From contig FN647849.1 in NCBI GenBank assembly GCA_000310025.1, positions 286,793-350,792 of the forward strand: a stretch of 64,000 bases of DNA, read 5' to 3'. Both the position numbers and the translations under genes were made by a program. The stretch's first letter is position 1, and each line of letters begins with the position of its first letter. Source of the DNA: Ectocarpus siliculosus. Lineage: Eukaryota > Sar > Phaeophyceae > Ectocarpales > Ectocarpaceae. Below, piece after piece: positions 1 to 11,877 of this stretch. The notes below the pieces were generated by a model that was given only the letters and a program-made list of their open reading frames with translations, was not told the origin of the DNA and did not search any database.

Positions 1-185
1 GCACTCGAAAATTGTCATGCACGAAGAAAAAGAGCGCACACGCAAGCTGCAAGGAAGCAGCGTGTTGTTCCACCTTGCCGTTAGAACCGTAGCGTATTTT
101 TAGCTGCTCATCGTCGGCTTTGGAAAACCTTCGCGAAAATATTTGCCAAGCAATACGTGCACGATGACAACGACGAATAACTTAC
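1..185. other. Left edge, no exon found
   Basis: This holds the 5' part of an intron of the minus-strand Cys-module gene. The splice donor of its last visible exon lies at 185-180 (GTAAGT read on the minus strand). I tested the minus strand for a continuing exon with a compatible phase; the only acceptor-like site leads quickly to a stop. The rest of the gene is probably left of the window. Confidence 0.5.
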
Positions 186-3015
186 AATCCATCAGGCACG
201 GAGACTTTCCGGTGGCGGAGCACAGGCTCTCCGCGGCGTCGCTCGTGCAGCACCCTTCGCCTCTACCGCCGCACCCAGTACCGCCGCAGGTGCCGCAACC
301 TGAGTTCACATTAGGCGAGGAGATGGGGTTTCAAAATGATCGCGTGGCAGAGACAAAAAAGGGGGCTGGAGGGTGACCAGGCCTGGTCACACCGAATGGT
401 CAGCAACGCTGCACTGACAGTCCCGTCATGTCCCCGAGTAGCGGAACATCACGGTTGCAAAACAACCCTATGGGGTATCAGGCGTGAGTATCCAAGCGGC
501 GAGAATAATGCCTCCACGCCACTACAACCTACTAGTTCTACTATAGATCCACGCACCGGCATTGCAACAGAAGGCACCCTTGGCAACTCCGCCACACGAT
601 GTGGCCGTGGAGGCGACCGACGACGTGCCGCTGGTTGAGACGGTGGTGGTAGTTGTTGTTGTGCCGGTAGTTTGGCCGGCGGTGTCGCCTGAAAGCGTTT
701 GGTGAGTCGCAGGGAGAAGGGGCGAGGGTACAAGCAACATCGCGTCTAGACAAGAAAAAGTACCACGTAATATTCGGCGAACTATTCTCCCTATACAACC
801 TTTCTCCATGTTGTGAAGGTCTCTAAATTAATACTCATGCACGCCGTGTGTTTCCTGGCAGTCGGATTGTTTTGGGTACGCTGTTCGTGTAACCACCGGA
901 AGTTCCGTGCCGCCAACGAGTTATTTTTTTCTTGGAAGCCGGTGTTCCAAGCGTCAGTCGGATTGTTTTGGGTACGCTGTTCGTGTAACCACCGGAAGTT
1001 CCGTGCCGCCAACGAGTTATTTTTTTCTTGGAAGCCGGTGTTCCAAGCGTCATCTTCGAAACAGGTGCTTAATTCAGCCTGTTGTGGTAGTGTCAAGAGT
1101 TAGTGGTTCTACCGTTGACTGAACACATGATGGACTTGAGCAGCGAGGTGTCATTAAACACAGCTCAGCCGCATGCAGGCAGACCTATCATTGTGCTCAG
1201 CCCCAGCCAGAAACTACTCACCAAGGTCGCTGCCGCCGCTCATGACGCACGGGGCAGACTGGTCGTCGCAAGATTTGTTGGCCGCGGCGATCGTGCTGGT
1301 GCAGCACTCGTCTCCGCTGAGGCCGCCCCGCCCAGAGCAACCGGAGCCACCACAGTAGCCGCAACCTTGAGTGCGCACGGAAGGGGTGCGGTGGGAGGGA
1401 GGTTTTTTCTCCTCACGGCAGTATGTTTTTCTTCGGCCAGCGTTTATTGCACTGTAAAAGGATTTTTACACTGCAATACCGGAGAACGAAAACACGATGG
1501 AAAGGGAGAAGGCCTTCAGATAGAAATTCAGACGAAATGGTGTTGAACCCATATGTCGAGGGAACACCACACGAAAAACCGGTGAGGTCAAAGCGGAGCG
1601 GAGCAACGCACGCGGCTGAAACGACAACAATCTAGGATTGGTAGTATCCACATACCTGCCGAACAGCAGATATCGCCCTTGGCCACGCCGTTGCTGCAGG
1701 TGGGGTCGGCCTCCGTCTATCCAAGGGGTGGGGCGTTGGCGGGTTCAATTTTTGGAGTCAGGGAATGCTTAGTTATCGTATGGAGTGGGTGTAGTAAACG
1801 TAAGAAACGGGCGTAGTCTAGTGGCGTGTCACGCCCGTAGTTGACTGCACGAACAGATGGCAGGGTTCCTACAGTGACGAAACTGACCGATACGACGACC
1901 TACAGCCACATTACAAATAGCATACCTCCTCGTCGATGACGCACGGAGCCTCCTGAGTGACCGAGCACAAATGGTTGTCCGCTTTGATGGTGGATGTGCA
2001 GCAGTCGTACTTGGTGAGGCCAGGCCGTGACCCACAGCCTTCGTTGTACAGGAGAAAGAAAGGTGAAGAAACCAGAAAGGGGCGGAGGGGGCGTGAGGTC
2101 TTTATCGAATGGAACAGAAAAATTCTACCGAAGCGACACACTACTTTGAAGAGAGACAGCGAAAGGTAGAGAAGAGACATACGATATTTTATTATGTGCT
2201 TCTACCACGGTCTACACAGAGAAAATGAACGAGAGAGAGAGAGGGCAGTATTCGCCAAACGTACCAGTTCCGCCGCAGGTCCCACATTCAACCGGACAGC
2301 ACACACCGCCTTTCTCAAGCCCGGAGAGGCCGTTGCTGCACGTGGTGCCACTGGCTGTTTGCACAAGTACGATCGACAGACAGGGACGGCAGGTAGATGG
2401 GGGGAATCATCACCAGATAAACAACATTATATCATTTAGCGGAACTAGCGCCTTGTTAGAGTAGTGGTGTTTTGCGTAGAAGGGTCAAAGGTGCCTTAGT
2501 TACACCAAGACCAGCTCTTCGTTTCCTTCGCCTTGTCGTATTTTTCTCCCGGTATTTTTTATTTGCTCTGACCTTGTGACTGTTGTCTACAGTACTGTTG
2601 TCGTGCCCTCCAAAACGCGTTCTGACCTCTGTCCAGTTTTCTATCTGATTTGTGATGTCGACTTAACAGCTAAATGATGGTTCTTCAATGCACGCGTACG
2701 CACGTACTACGTACGTTGACGTTGTTGACCCCCCCCCTCGAGAAGGTCCCGTTATCCGAGCAAGAATACTGATGATGTGGGACGTTGGAAAAATGAAACG
2801 TCGGAGTACCTTGCAAGGCTACAGACCTAGTCTATTCTTGTACCACATGAAAATTTACGAAAAACAAAGATTGTATCCCCATAAAGAGAGGCCCAAGGAA
2901 AAAAATGCGAAATAATAAACATACGTGAAGCAACAATGTAACTGGTGAGGACCAGGCAAGCCCACTCACCACGGGCGACCCCAACCGATAACAGAATCAG
3001 CTTGAAGAGATGCAT
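186..3015 (-). CDS. Secreted Cys-rich module protein (3 modules, partial)
   Basis: Seven minus-strand exons join in phase: 3015-2970, 2354-2265, 2038-1926, 1716-1656, 1365-1222, 688-557 and 299-186 (about 233 residues; the C-terminus lies outside the window). Exon 1 encodes a start and hydrophobic signal peptide (MHLFKLILLSVGVARG) before a GTGAGT donor. The rest is three copies of one module, each split over two exons. The first half is T-C-S-N-G followed by G-x-x-C-C and C-G-x-C-G-G. The second half is G-C-x-x-R-x-G, then C-C-T-S, then a spaced C and A/S-P-C-V/L. A Thr/Ser-rich linker (about residues 150-175) precedes module 3. Most boundaries are phase 1, the class suited to exon shuffling. 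The same module occurs in the plus-strand LRR gene at 35230-35445. I know no named family for it; a secreted or cell-wall/surface role is inferred from the signal peptide and the paired cysteines. Confidence 0.82.
859..1050. repeat. 96-bp tandem duplication in an intron
   Basis: Two adjacent copies with a 96-base period (copies begin at 859 and 955) look identical by eye. They lie in the intron between the 1222-1365 and 557-688 exons of the Cys-module gene. Identity of the copies suggests a recent duplication. Confidence 0.9.
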
Positions 3016-5972
3016 CTTGGTTGTTCACTTGATCCAACGGATATGTGATAAACGAGGAGACTGCTGAACGTGAGGGCCTGAAACAAAACAAATCCCAGAA
3101 GCACACGCGAAAGAGAGTGGCCGAGGGAGGTCGGCGAGTTTTTTTGTCAGAGAGAGCGATAAGATAGAGGGCGTCTGAATCAACTCATCATCAATTTAGC
3201 CAAACAAATGTCGTCTTCATCGCCAGAATGGTACCTCTTGTCACTCTGTCATCGGGTCCCGGCGGGCGGTAGTACTATCGGTTGCAAGACAGAAGTTGTC
3301 CAAGGAGGGTGGGATGGTGGGGCAATGCACTGGGTAAGGTATTCATAATACCGTCTTTGAAAGGTAGGTGTGAGGAACATCGAGATACATATTATTTTGA
3401 ATAAACCCGAAAGGATTGATGCGGGTGACAAGCACATGTTGCCCACATATGTGCACGATCCAAAAGAAATCCCCCCGGAATGCGAAAGGCGACAGCGAAC
3501 GCCCGAACCGATGGTTGCCTAGACATAACAGTCTATGAACGCACCTTTTGAAAAACACGCGCGCGGGATTATGATAGCAGCAGTGCGTACAGAGTCTTTA
3601 AACTGCTCGTGGGAGGACCTGTCCGCAAAGGTGCGAAGTACACGAACGAACAGAAATGACGGCTGTTCGCGGCAATTCAAATCAGACTCCCGGCAGGCTG
3701 GGTACTACAGTAGCGAGCATTGGCACCATCCGCACAGAACACTTGGCGAGTGGTGCTCATGATCCACCTCACATATGGCATCCAGCCCATCTATTGTAGT
3801 GTTGGTGAGCTGTTCGCACTCGTCAGCTCTAGCTAATTCTACATGTGCTCCCCCAGATGTCCCGCCCAGAGTGGTTTCCAAGAATCGCGAGTGTACACAC
3901 GGCAGCCATGTGACTCCAACGGAACGTCAACACCCTTCCTCACACCCCAACATTACTACTCGTGCTACTCGTGCGTACTTGCCTCGGTAGAAAAGAATGA
4001 TGTGAAAAGAGCCCGTGGGCTTGTCTGCAGCCAGAAGTCACTGCCGAGGCAGGGGAAGAAGTGTGTGTGACGAAGGGGCCAGTGCGAGCAAGCGCCAGGT
4101 GTTTGGGCACATCAAGACATCAACGCGATTGTGGCCAATCAGTCGCGCTCGCTGCAATACGCGTCGGGGGTTCATTTCATCATCTCCTCGCTGGAACTCG
4201 TCTCTACAAATGTGACCAGTCGTCGCCAATGTACGTGTTCTATTTTGTCTTGTCGAGGAGTTTCTACTGTATATCTATTTACATCATGCTAGGTGGGCAC
4301 TCGTCGTGCCTACCTCTCTTGTACATGCTTCGGTAGTCCACATTAGTCTACAAGGGCAGCAACAGCAGTTGTTGAATTCCAACATGTATCGCCCCCGGGA
4401 TCGTGTTATGTTGCCTGGAAGCCGGCACGGAGAGATGTGCCGTTTGGAAATGTATCCGTTCGTAGTTTTGACTCTTCGTTCGTATGTGCACATTTTTTTT
4501 TTTTTTTCTTAATATGACACAACAAAACCATCTCTATCATATTTGTTCCGCAACAATCGTTTTCCATCAATGTTTTCGTCCGTCAAGGGTTGCGAAAACA
4601 CACGACTACTTACAGCAGTCCGCTCGTTCGCTACTGTAAATATTGTTCACCCGCCCGTCTTTTTCTGGTGGAGAAAAGTTAAGAAGGGAGTCGAACTTGT
4701 CGAAACGTCACATTTTTCTGACAGTTTCATAACATAGACTATGCATACGCAGCCTCGGTAGTGGATCTTAAAAGTTCTGCCAGAACTGCTGTATTAAAAG
4801 TTAAGAAGGGAGTCGAACTTGTCGAAACGTCACATTTTTCTGACAGTTTCATAACATAGACTATGCATACGCAGCCTCGGTAGTGGATCTTAAAAGTTCT
4901 GCCAGAACTGCTGTATTGTACGTATATCCAGGGATGGATGCATCCAGCACCCATTTGGCGCTGCTGATGTCGAGTTTCTTCACAACAAGGGAAAAACCCT
5001 TTAGACCGTAGGGTAGACCCTCCTATTTTGCTAAGGCTTGAAGCCCGGTATGCACCGACATTTATGGTGTTCGACCAGCTACACTACTGTGTAGTCTGGT
5101 GGTTCTCAGCGGATCGAAGTGTTGACCATCGTCGCTAAAAGCACTTCTACGATGTATTTGCTTGCGTGGAAGATGTATGTGGTGAGTGAGTGTGAAATCG
5201 TAGGAGAGGGATCTTGAGTAAATAGCGCTGCACGAGCACGCTAAAGAGGGGTATGGGTGGTGTGCGCATGTCTCAGCCGGCAGGGTCGCCACATACTGCT
5301 GCTGCTGTTTGGTAACGAGATCGAAAAGAAAGAAATGCGGCGCTCCTACTTGTTCCGCGTTGCATTGCGTGGAAAGACCCAAAGGCCGATTGCTTTCACT
5401 TGTGGGGTTCTTCTGATCAGGCGTGCCACACGCTGAAAGAAGTTGGGAAAGTTTGTTGTCGTTGTGGTGCTCACAGTAAAAAACATTTGGAGCTCTAGCT
5501 ATGTTGGCACATGGAGCACATTCTCTTCCTACTTTTCAAGACGTACATGCAACGAGTTTCCGGGATCGCCTACTACCGTACCCCAATTTGTCACAAACAT
5601 GCACACACATAACATGCACATGGCAAACAAAACATCACTCAGGAAGCTCTGGACATGATCTGAACGTCACAGAGGACTAAAAACTGTTGTGCATGGACAA
5701 ATTGAACAAACGGGAGCCGATCGACCCCAACGCCAAAAGTTCTGGCTGCCGCAACACATCACGCAGGCACCAACACACCCAATCAAAGCAAGCCGCGACT
5801 GCGAATGAAGCATGGATAGGATACATCCAAGTTGCACCTCTTCTCTTCCGGAGATGACAGAGTAATCCTGCGATGCACTTCCAGTTTTCGAAGGGCTTTG
5901 AACATCATCATCATCAGATCAACTATCGTACGAAGTAAATGTTTCACAAGGGTAGCAGCAGGTCGCCCTCGA
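3016..5972. other. Intergenic, one tandem duplication
   Basis: This lies between the start of the Cys-module gene and the stop of the PC4-type gene. Several short open frames (for example plus 3775-4070) show no domain and no consistent splice framework, so no gene is called. Contents are a T-rich run at 4494-4509 and the 122-base tandem duplication at 4676-4919. Confidence 0.5.
4676..4919. repeat. 122-bp tandem duplication
   Basis: Two adjacent copies with a period of 122 bases (the shared AAGAAGGG word is at 4681 and 4803) look identical by eye. The junction reads GCTGTATT in both copies. It is intergenic and probably recent. Confidence 0.9.
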
Positions 5973-8900
5973 CTAGGCCAGCCGCCTGATGTTTGCGTCG
6001 ATTTGCCCAGCCGCGCTTCTCAATATCTCCCATTGAGAGGGATTGAGCGACATTCCTTTCTTTCCAGGCCTGTACTCCTTCGCTTCCTTCAGGTAAAACT
6101 CTCTGATGTCCACCTATGAAGAGCTCAACATACGATATATACGTCGGGTACAAGCAGGGGGGTTCGGGAGCAGCAAAGTGTCTTGGGCTTGTCAAAGGAA
6201 GCACCAAAGCGGACGTACATACTTCACAATACTGCTTCGAAAATAGAAAATAGAAAAGAACTACATGTACATGCCTCATTCTTAAAAATAACTACATAGC
6301 AGTAATGCTTCGTCCTAAGAACACACAAAAGAAATACCACAAAATCAGAATCAAAGAGAGCCTATCGTTCGAGACAAAATACCGTTCGAAGGAATGCGTT
6401 GAAGCCAATCCGTCAAGGGAGACGACAAGCAACACATGTTGACAGCCGTTTTGAACATGGAGCAAAAAGGCATCATAACGAAATGCACAGCAGTCGCATC
6501 GGAAGAGCAGACACACTGGCCTGGGGTGCCTAATTCGGAGTAAAAATGACGTTAAAGGGAGTGAAAATGGGTCACACAACCAGGCCTTGACCCCCACCAC
6601 CCAACGGCGGATTGCATGCTGCCGGCCTGCACACGTTGATTGCCACTACAGCGGCCAATTTCTCAAGCGCAATCAACACGCCAGACCGCTTCGTCAAACG
6701 TATGGGATGCCCCCTACCAGAGTGCGCTTGTTCCAGGTCCTGACGTTGACTTGCTTCCTCGCACTCTTCGTTTCTCCCAGCTGTCGCAAAAAAACGGAGA
6801 GAGGCATTCGGTCGTGTTGTATTTGCTAAAATGCGTGCTTGACACGTGACCGAAGCGCGACCAAGCGCTACCTCCATCTTAGAATGGCCGGTTTTCGTCG
6901 TGGGGATTGCTGTTTCTGCGACGCGCACGACCTTGACCACCGCTACGATGGCAACAACAACAACACCACCACCAACAACAACAATAAAACAGCAGCAACT
7001 GCGGCAGCTGGAGCAGCAGCAACCAAGTCACCACTCACATGGCATGGAAAGCCATTCGCTTTGATTGAGGGAGGGGCTAGGCTCAGCCAAGCAAACCGGA
7101 AAACACCGCCGCTCGTGGCGGCCTGAAATCTCAACAAGCTGTGGGCAACCCTTCTGTTAAACAAAGCATTGTAATCCACATGACGGCCGGTTCCTGACCG
7201 ATTGCGTCACTCGGAATACGGCAAAAGTTATTGATGTGCACCCTGTATCTTCGTATCGAGGTTAATAATGCACCATCCAACATCAACGATGGCCTGGAGA
7301 GGTTGAGCGCAAGGCTAAAACAAACATCACCGCGAAAAGGCAGAGGCCACGCTAGTTGACAAAACGACTCGCAATACTGACGGCAGCGACCGCCGCACCC
7401 CTAAGATATCGAAAATGCGCACACTGCTGTCTGCGCCGTCTGCCCTTTTCGCACAGAGGTGCCCTGCTTTCTCACCACGCACACCAAGTCCCCGTCTCCG
7501 CCGTCTTCCCCGCCGGTTTTTCGAATGTCCTTCTTCTGCTTCTTCCCCTCCTTCGTTCCGACTTCCTTCCCGTTACCAGCTGCGTCTGTTTTATTGCCAC
7601 TATTTCTGTTGCTGTGCTTGTCGCCGGATGCGTCTTCGCCCCCGGAACCAGTCGCGACCTTCCTTTTCGTCGACGAGTTTTTCGGTATAGCAGAACGGTC
7701 GTCGGTATCTCCGCGGCTGCTGTAGATGTGCGAGGGAGCAGGAGCGGCGCTGCGCGTGGTGTCGTCGACGAATTCTTCTTCTTCTTCTTCTTCTTCCTCT
7801 TCCTTGGCCGTCGTCTTTGCCCGATCCGCTTCGATGTCGTCCTACCCGCCAACCAACACAAGGGGAGGCGGCGGCCCGTCAACACACCAGCTCACCGGGT
7901 GAGAGCGTGGGGGGGCTACAGCAGCTGGCCAAGCTCAGGTTCTTGCCGTTGCGGGACTCTCGCCAAGCAAAACCCCTTTCGCTCGAAAAAACTATTTTAT
8001 CGGCCACGAGAACACTTCGCCGTCATCGACATTTGTCGATTTGTTTTTGCGGCAGTCTTTGCAAAACGGGTCTCGTTGTAACCAACACTTATATTCTGAG
8101 TTGGCATCCTCGTGGTTGCTTCATTGTGGGCTTGTAAAAATATTTGTCCCATAGTTTCCATCACTACGGGGTCTGAAAGGTGATGTGGGGAAACGTGCTG
8201 AACTTCACAATGGTTCTCTATCAACGCCGACCACGACAAAAACTAGGGCGTCGCGGTCACGATGTTGGTCGACTGGCTAGTCTCTGGTCCGCTACAAACA
8301 GGTCGGCAGCATGTGGAATTATCCCCGAACGACCCGTTCCCGAGCATGTTCTACTGTACCTCGCACGTAAGGTTCACCGATGCTTGGGGGTTGCACTACA
8401 CATTGTATGCTTCAACCTACTCGTTGAGAGATGCTTACTCTTCGACCCGTAAGATCACATCGAGATCCAATATCGCTACTTAGGTTTAACGACGCCGCCT
8501 TCCTTTCCTTCAAATCTGCTCTAGAAACAGACTTGCAACTACCGGTGTCGGGAACCTATGTATGCCACGAAAGGCGAAACTTCAGGTAGGCGGGAAAATT
8601 GACTCCTTGTTCGTCAAGGAAACGATGGAAATGGCGATCACTCCGACGGGTCCCACGATAGATCAATTCGTGATGAAGAATCTAAGAATTTTTGAGGTGG
8701 CCTGCAGCCGACTGGTTCCGTACACCAAGATATGGTAATCAATAACGACTCCAAATGTTCGCGCTCCAGAAAGAGACGCACAAAGACAACCACACCTGTG
8801 CTGCAAGCCGCTCCAGCAACACAAAGGTTAGCCATCAAAAGCAAACGGAACTCATACACAAGGTCGTCTTGGTCTTGTTCTCACCATGACAGAATGCACA

Positions 8901-11614
8901 GCCTCCTTGATCTGGGACTTGAACCCCTTGTGCAGCGACCCTTCCGGAAGACCCAGCGACTCTTCTACCGCCAGACGAACCTGTGTGTCAACCAGGCAAG
9001 GCCGCGCGTGGATTTGGTGGGAGCGAATCGGAAGTGCAGTGGAGGTACTCGAAGAAGGCGGTCTGCATAAGGCGGCCGCCCTGTATAACGTGGGTGAAGT
9101 GGTTGGCATAGACGGAACAATCAAGTTGTTCTACACATTGTCCAAGGCAGCTGCCCCTACAAGACGGTCATTATCAGTTGCCCAACGACCGCCATACTCG
9201 GGGACCCCGACTGTACGGGAAACGTCCCACGCGTTCTCTCCACTGCAGAACGGTTTCAACCTTTTTCGTTGGCTACCCTATAAGATGGTGGGCATTAGTC
9301 CAACAACGTCGGGTGTACAAGTGTAACCCTGCAGTGGGGGGACCGCTTTAGCGCCCCCCTGCGTAATGATGTGCCCTGAGCAGCGGCCACACTTCGTCGT
9401 GACACTAGGGGTCGCTATACCGGCCCCCTCCCACTGGAACGACAAATGTGTCGTGGCCCTTACAATGCGGCGGCACCCGGCGCTTTGCATGGCTTCGACG
9501 ACGAGAACGACCCAGCAACAAAGCTCGCGTCCATCGCACTTTCCCCCGGTCGTTCTGTTACGCTTGGGGGGCGACTCGCCCTTTTTCCTCCGCAATAGAA
9601 TTCAACATTGCCACGCTAGCGAATGACTTCGTACAACCTCGTCGAGTCCTCCTGGTTCTCCCCTTTGGGGCACTGCAATCGTTTGATCACGGGATAATAG
9701 AGATAGACGCCCGCACGAGAGGGCTCGCCCTCATACGGGCAAAGCTTGCCGTACCAAATGATCGCCACCAAGTTGCAAGATGCACCAAAATTCAAAGCAA
9801 GAACAATGCTACCTCGTTCTGCTGGGATCGGCCCACGGTTGGGGCCCTCCCAGTCGTTCGACCATCGGTCCTCAGTGCGCTCAGCAAATTTGTCCGGTTT
9901 CTGTTCCTTGAATCAGAGTGAGGCACTGGGAAACTGGCAAAGACGTGCTGTGTGTGCGCGAGTGACACGCTTCCCCTGCTCGCCGGGCACTATTCAACAC
10001 ACGGCTGGGCCAAAATATGCCTTTGCTAAAATTTTAGTATATACCTTTTTGGGTAAGTTAGTCTGTGACCACGGGAATCGACCGCGTCAAGTGTTTGACT
10101 AGAGTACGGACAGAAGAAGCTACTGAGTAGAGAGGACGGAACGGATTTTAATGTGAAGACAACAACAACAACAACAACAACAACAATAACAACAATAACA
10201 TGCTTCTGCATGCTTCAACTAGCGCATGAAGTTTTCCAGCACTAAAACATTTTCCGGTCATGCTTCCTTGCTTTCTCTCTTGGAAGCTTGAGCATTCCAT
10301 TTCGCTCCTCTAGAGCGCTGAGAAACGTCAGTTTTTCGATCGGAGAAAATTGAAATTCTAGGATGAGATGGCTGACGGGAATCTTCCTGGAACCTTCCTG
10401 TACACAACAACGTCTAGAATTCCAACATACCCCGATGGATAGATTGTTTTCTTTCGAAACTACTGGTTCCTCTGGTTCGAACACGGCCCGCTGTACATTT
10501 TTCTACACTGCTCCAAACCTATGGAATATAGTCCTATCCCTGACCCGAACACAAATAACCATACTCGAAGCAGTACCATGGCTGCTAAGCGCTAGGTCAC
10601 TGCTGTACGTAGTAAACCTAGGCAGCCGCGNNNNNGCGCGGTTAGCGCTAGGTTGCTGAACGGTGAAAAGCTAGGTTGCTGACGGTACTTGTAGACCTAA
10701 GGCAGGGCAGGTGAAACACTAGGTCGCTCTACGTGTAAGCTTATGCCGCGTCGCAAGAGCGGGGTAACGGCTAGGTTGCTGTTCCGGTAAGCGCTAGGTT
10801 GTATAGGCGCTATGTAGGGCACTTGCCAATGAATGTATGAATGGTATTCCGATGGTCAACTATTGCGTTCGACCAAGTTATTGAGTATAATTTAAATTCG
10901 AGATACGGTGGTTGGGTGAGCGTGATTGACATCACTCACGGGATCCGTTCCAATTCAGCGACTACTACACTGTAGTCAGCTGGTGGACTGTAGTCCAGCG
11001 CTTTGGTATCACAAATGAATTCACTGCTTTCCGTTCCATATTCACAGCAATTCGTGTAGACCATTCCTGGTAGAGTAGTGCGGTGAGAGATGATGTCAAC
11101 TGAAACAAGATGGAAAACGTAAAAACAAAGATTGCTTTGCTGTGATGATATATTTCGAGGTCCTGGGCCAGCGTTCGCGAGAGGGACAGGTTGCAGAGGG
11201 GGGAACACAGAAGGTACCTAGAGGGTAGATGTACAGTCATCATACAGATTGCATACAGACCGAGCAAACCGAGAGAGAGAGAGAGAGGGAAAGATTACGA
11301 CGGATACAAGGCATGGTCCGCAGAAGGAATTGTTCTGCGTGATCCCAGGAGTGCAGGACCTGATGACAAGAAGTTGGTGGCGTTAGTGCGGATACTCTGC
11401 GCGAGTAACCAATGGCACCACCACAAACAGCAGAGATGACCAGGCGATGAAATTACGAAAAAAGAAAAAAAAATCAAACTCCGTGATTGCACCGCGTCCT
11501 CACTTGTTTGAATGTGAGGGCGTTCGGATCGGCTGCAGCCCGCAGAAAGGTCGAGATCTCTCGGCGCAGGGTTCCCGCAGAAGGTAATGCTGTGCTGTCC
11601 GATGACGAGGCCAT
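5973..11614 (-). CDS. DEK_C + PC4/Sub1 transcription coactivator (KELP-like)
   Basis: Five minus-strand exons join in phase 0: 11614-11504 (start), 8980-8885, 7841-7476, 6780-6718 and 6113-5973 (TAG stop), giving about 258 residues. Residues 14-69 resemble a DEK C-terminal-type helical domain (LRREIS...LTFKQ joined to VRLAVEESLG...FKSQIKEAV). Residues 70-190 are an acidic and Lys-rich linker with a run of nine Glu, typical of chromatin proteins. Residues 191-257 are a PC4 domain: KQVNVRTWNKRTL, then VDIREFY, then PGKKGMSLNPSQWEIL, which match the family's single-stranded DNA-binding beta strands and helix. DEK_C plus PC4 is the architecture of plant KELP coactivators; PC4/Sub1 proteins bind single-stranded DNA and assist RNA polymerase II in the nucleus. 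The sequence directly before the ATG resembles a splice acceptor, so a 5' UTR exon may exist. Intron 1 spans a 5-N gap. Confidence 0.93.
6950..7025. repeat. Low-complexity AAC/ACC-rich stretch
   Basis: This is a run of AAC, ACC and GCAGCA triplets in the third intron of the PC4-type gene. It creates long open frames in several phases on both strands; none fits the gene's splice phases, so they were not called. Confidence 0.6.
10149..10200. repeat. (AAC)n microsatellite
   Basis: Repeated AAC triplets, with a few AAT, lie in the first intron of the PC4-type gene. Confidence 0.9.
10590..10815. repeat. Degenerate GCTAGGTTGCT repeat cluster around a 5-N gap
   Basis: The word TAGGTTGCT or close variants (GCTAGGTTGCTG, ACTAGGTCGCT, GCTAGGTTG) recurs about seven times with irregular spacing on both sides of the N run at 10631-10635. 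It lies in the first intron of the PC4-type gene. The gap probably reflects difficulty assembling the repeat. Confidence 0.7.
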
Positions 11615-11877
11615 CGTCTGCTGGCTGGTGGGCAAATGTGTGTGTGCACGTGTGCACGACCCTTCTGTTCAAAACAAGTGGCTTGGTGCTTTGTGCGCAT
11701 GTACAGCCTATAAGATTCTACGGAGCCCCCTCCTTTGGTTAGGCTCTGGTGTATGCAACACCCTGCAGCACAAAGCAGCATCCCGCTGTCTATTGGCTTG
11801 GTACATAGGGCCCTACATCCCGGTGTCACACCTTCCACCCGAGACTTCCTTGGAAGTCTAGTACGCGTAACACCTGC
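11615..11877. promoter_or_regulatory. Putative bidirectional promoter
   Basis: This 263-base interval separates the ATG of the minus-strand PC4-type gene from the ATG of the plus-strand kinase-like gene. Divergent starts this close usually share a promoter. A TATAAG word lies at about 11709. If the PC4 gene has a 5' UTR intron, its transcription start lies further right and transcripts may overlap the kinase exon. This is inferred from layout only. Confidence 0.4.

Noticed and set aside
7356-8081. 241-codon plus-strand frame
   Set aside because: It is the mirror of the acidic/Lys-rich exon of the PC4-type gene on the minus strand; splice sites and phases support the minus strand.
9448-9921. 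157-codon plus-strand frame
   Set aside because: It has no domain and no compatible splice partner, and it lies within the first intron of the PC4-type gene.
10936-11208. Minus-strand frame with a GTGAGT donor, Cys-containing
   Set aside because: It lies inside the first intron of the PC4-type gene, where the flanking exons join cleanly without it.
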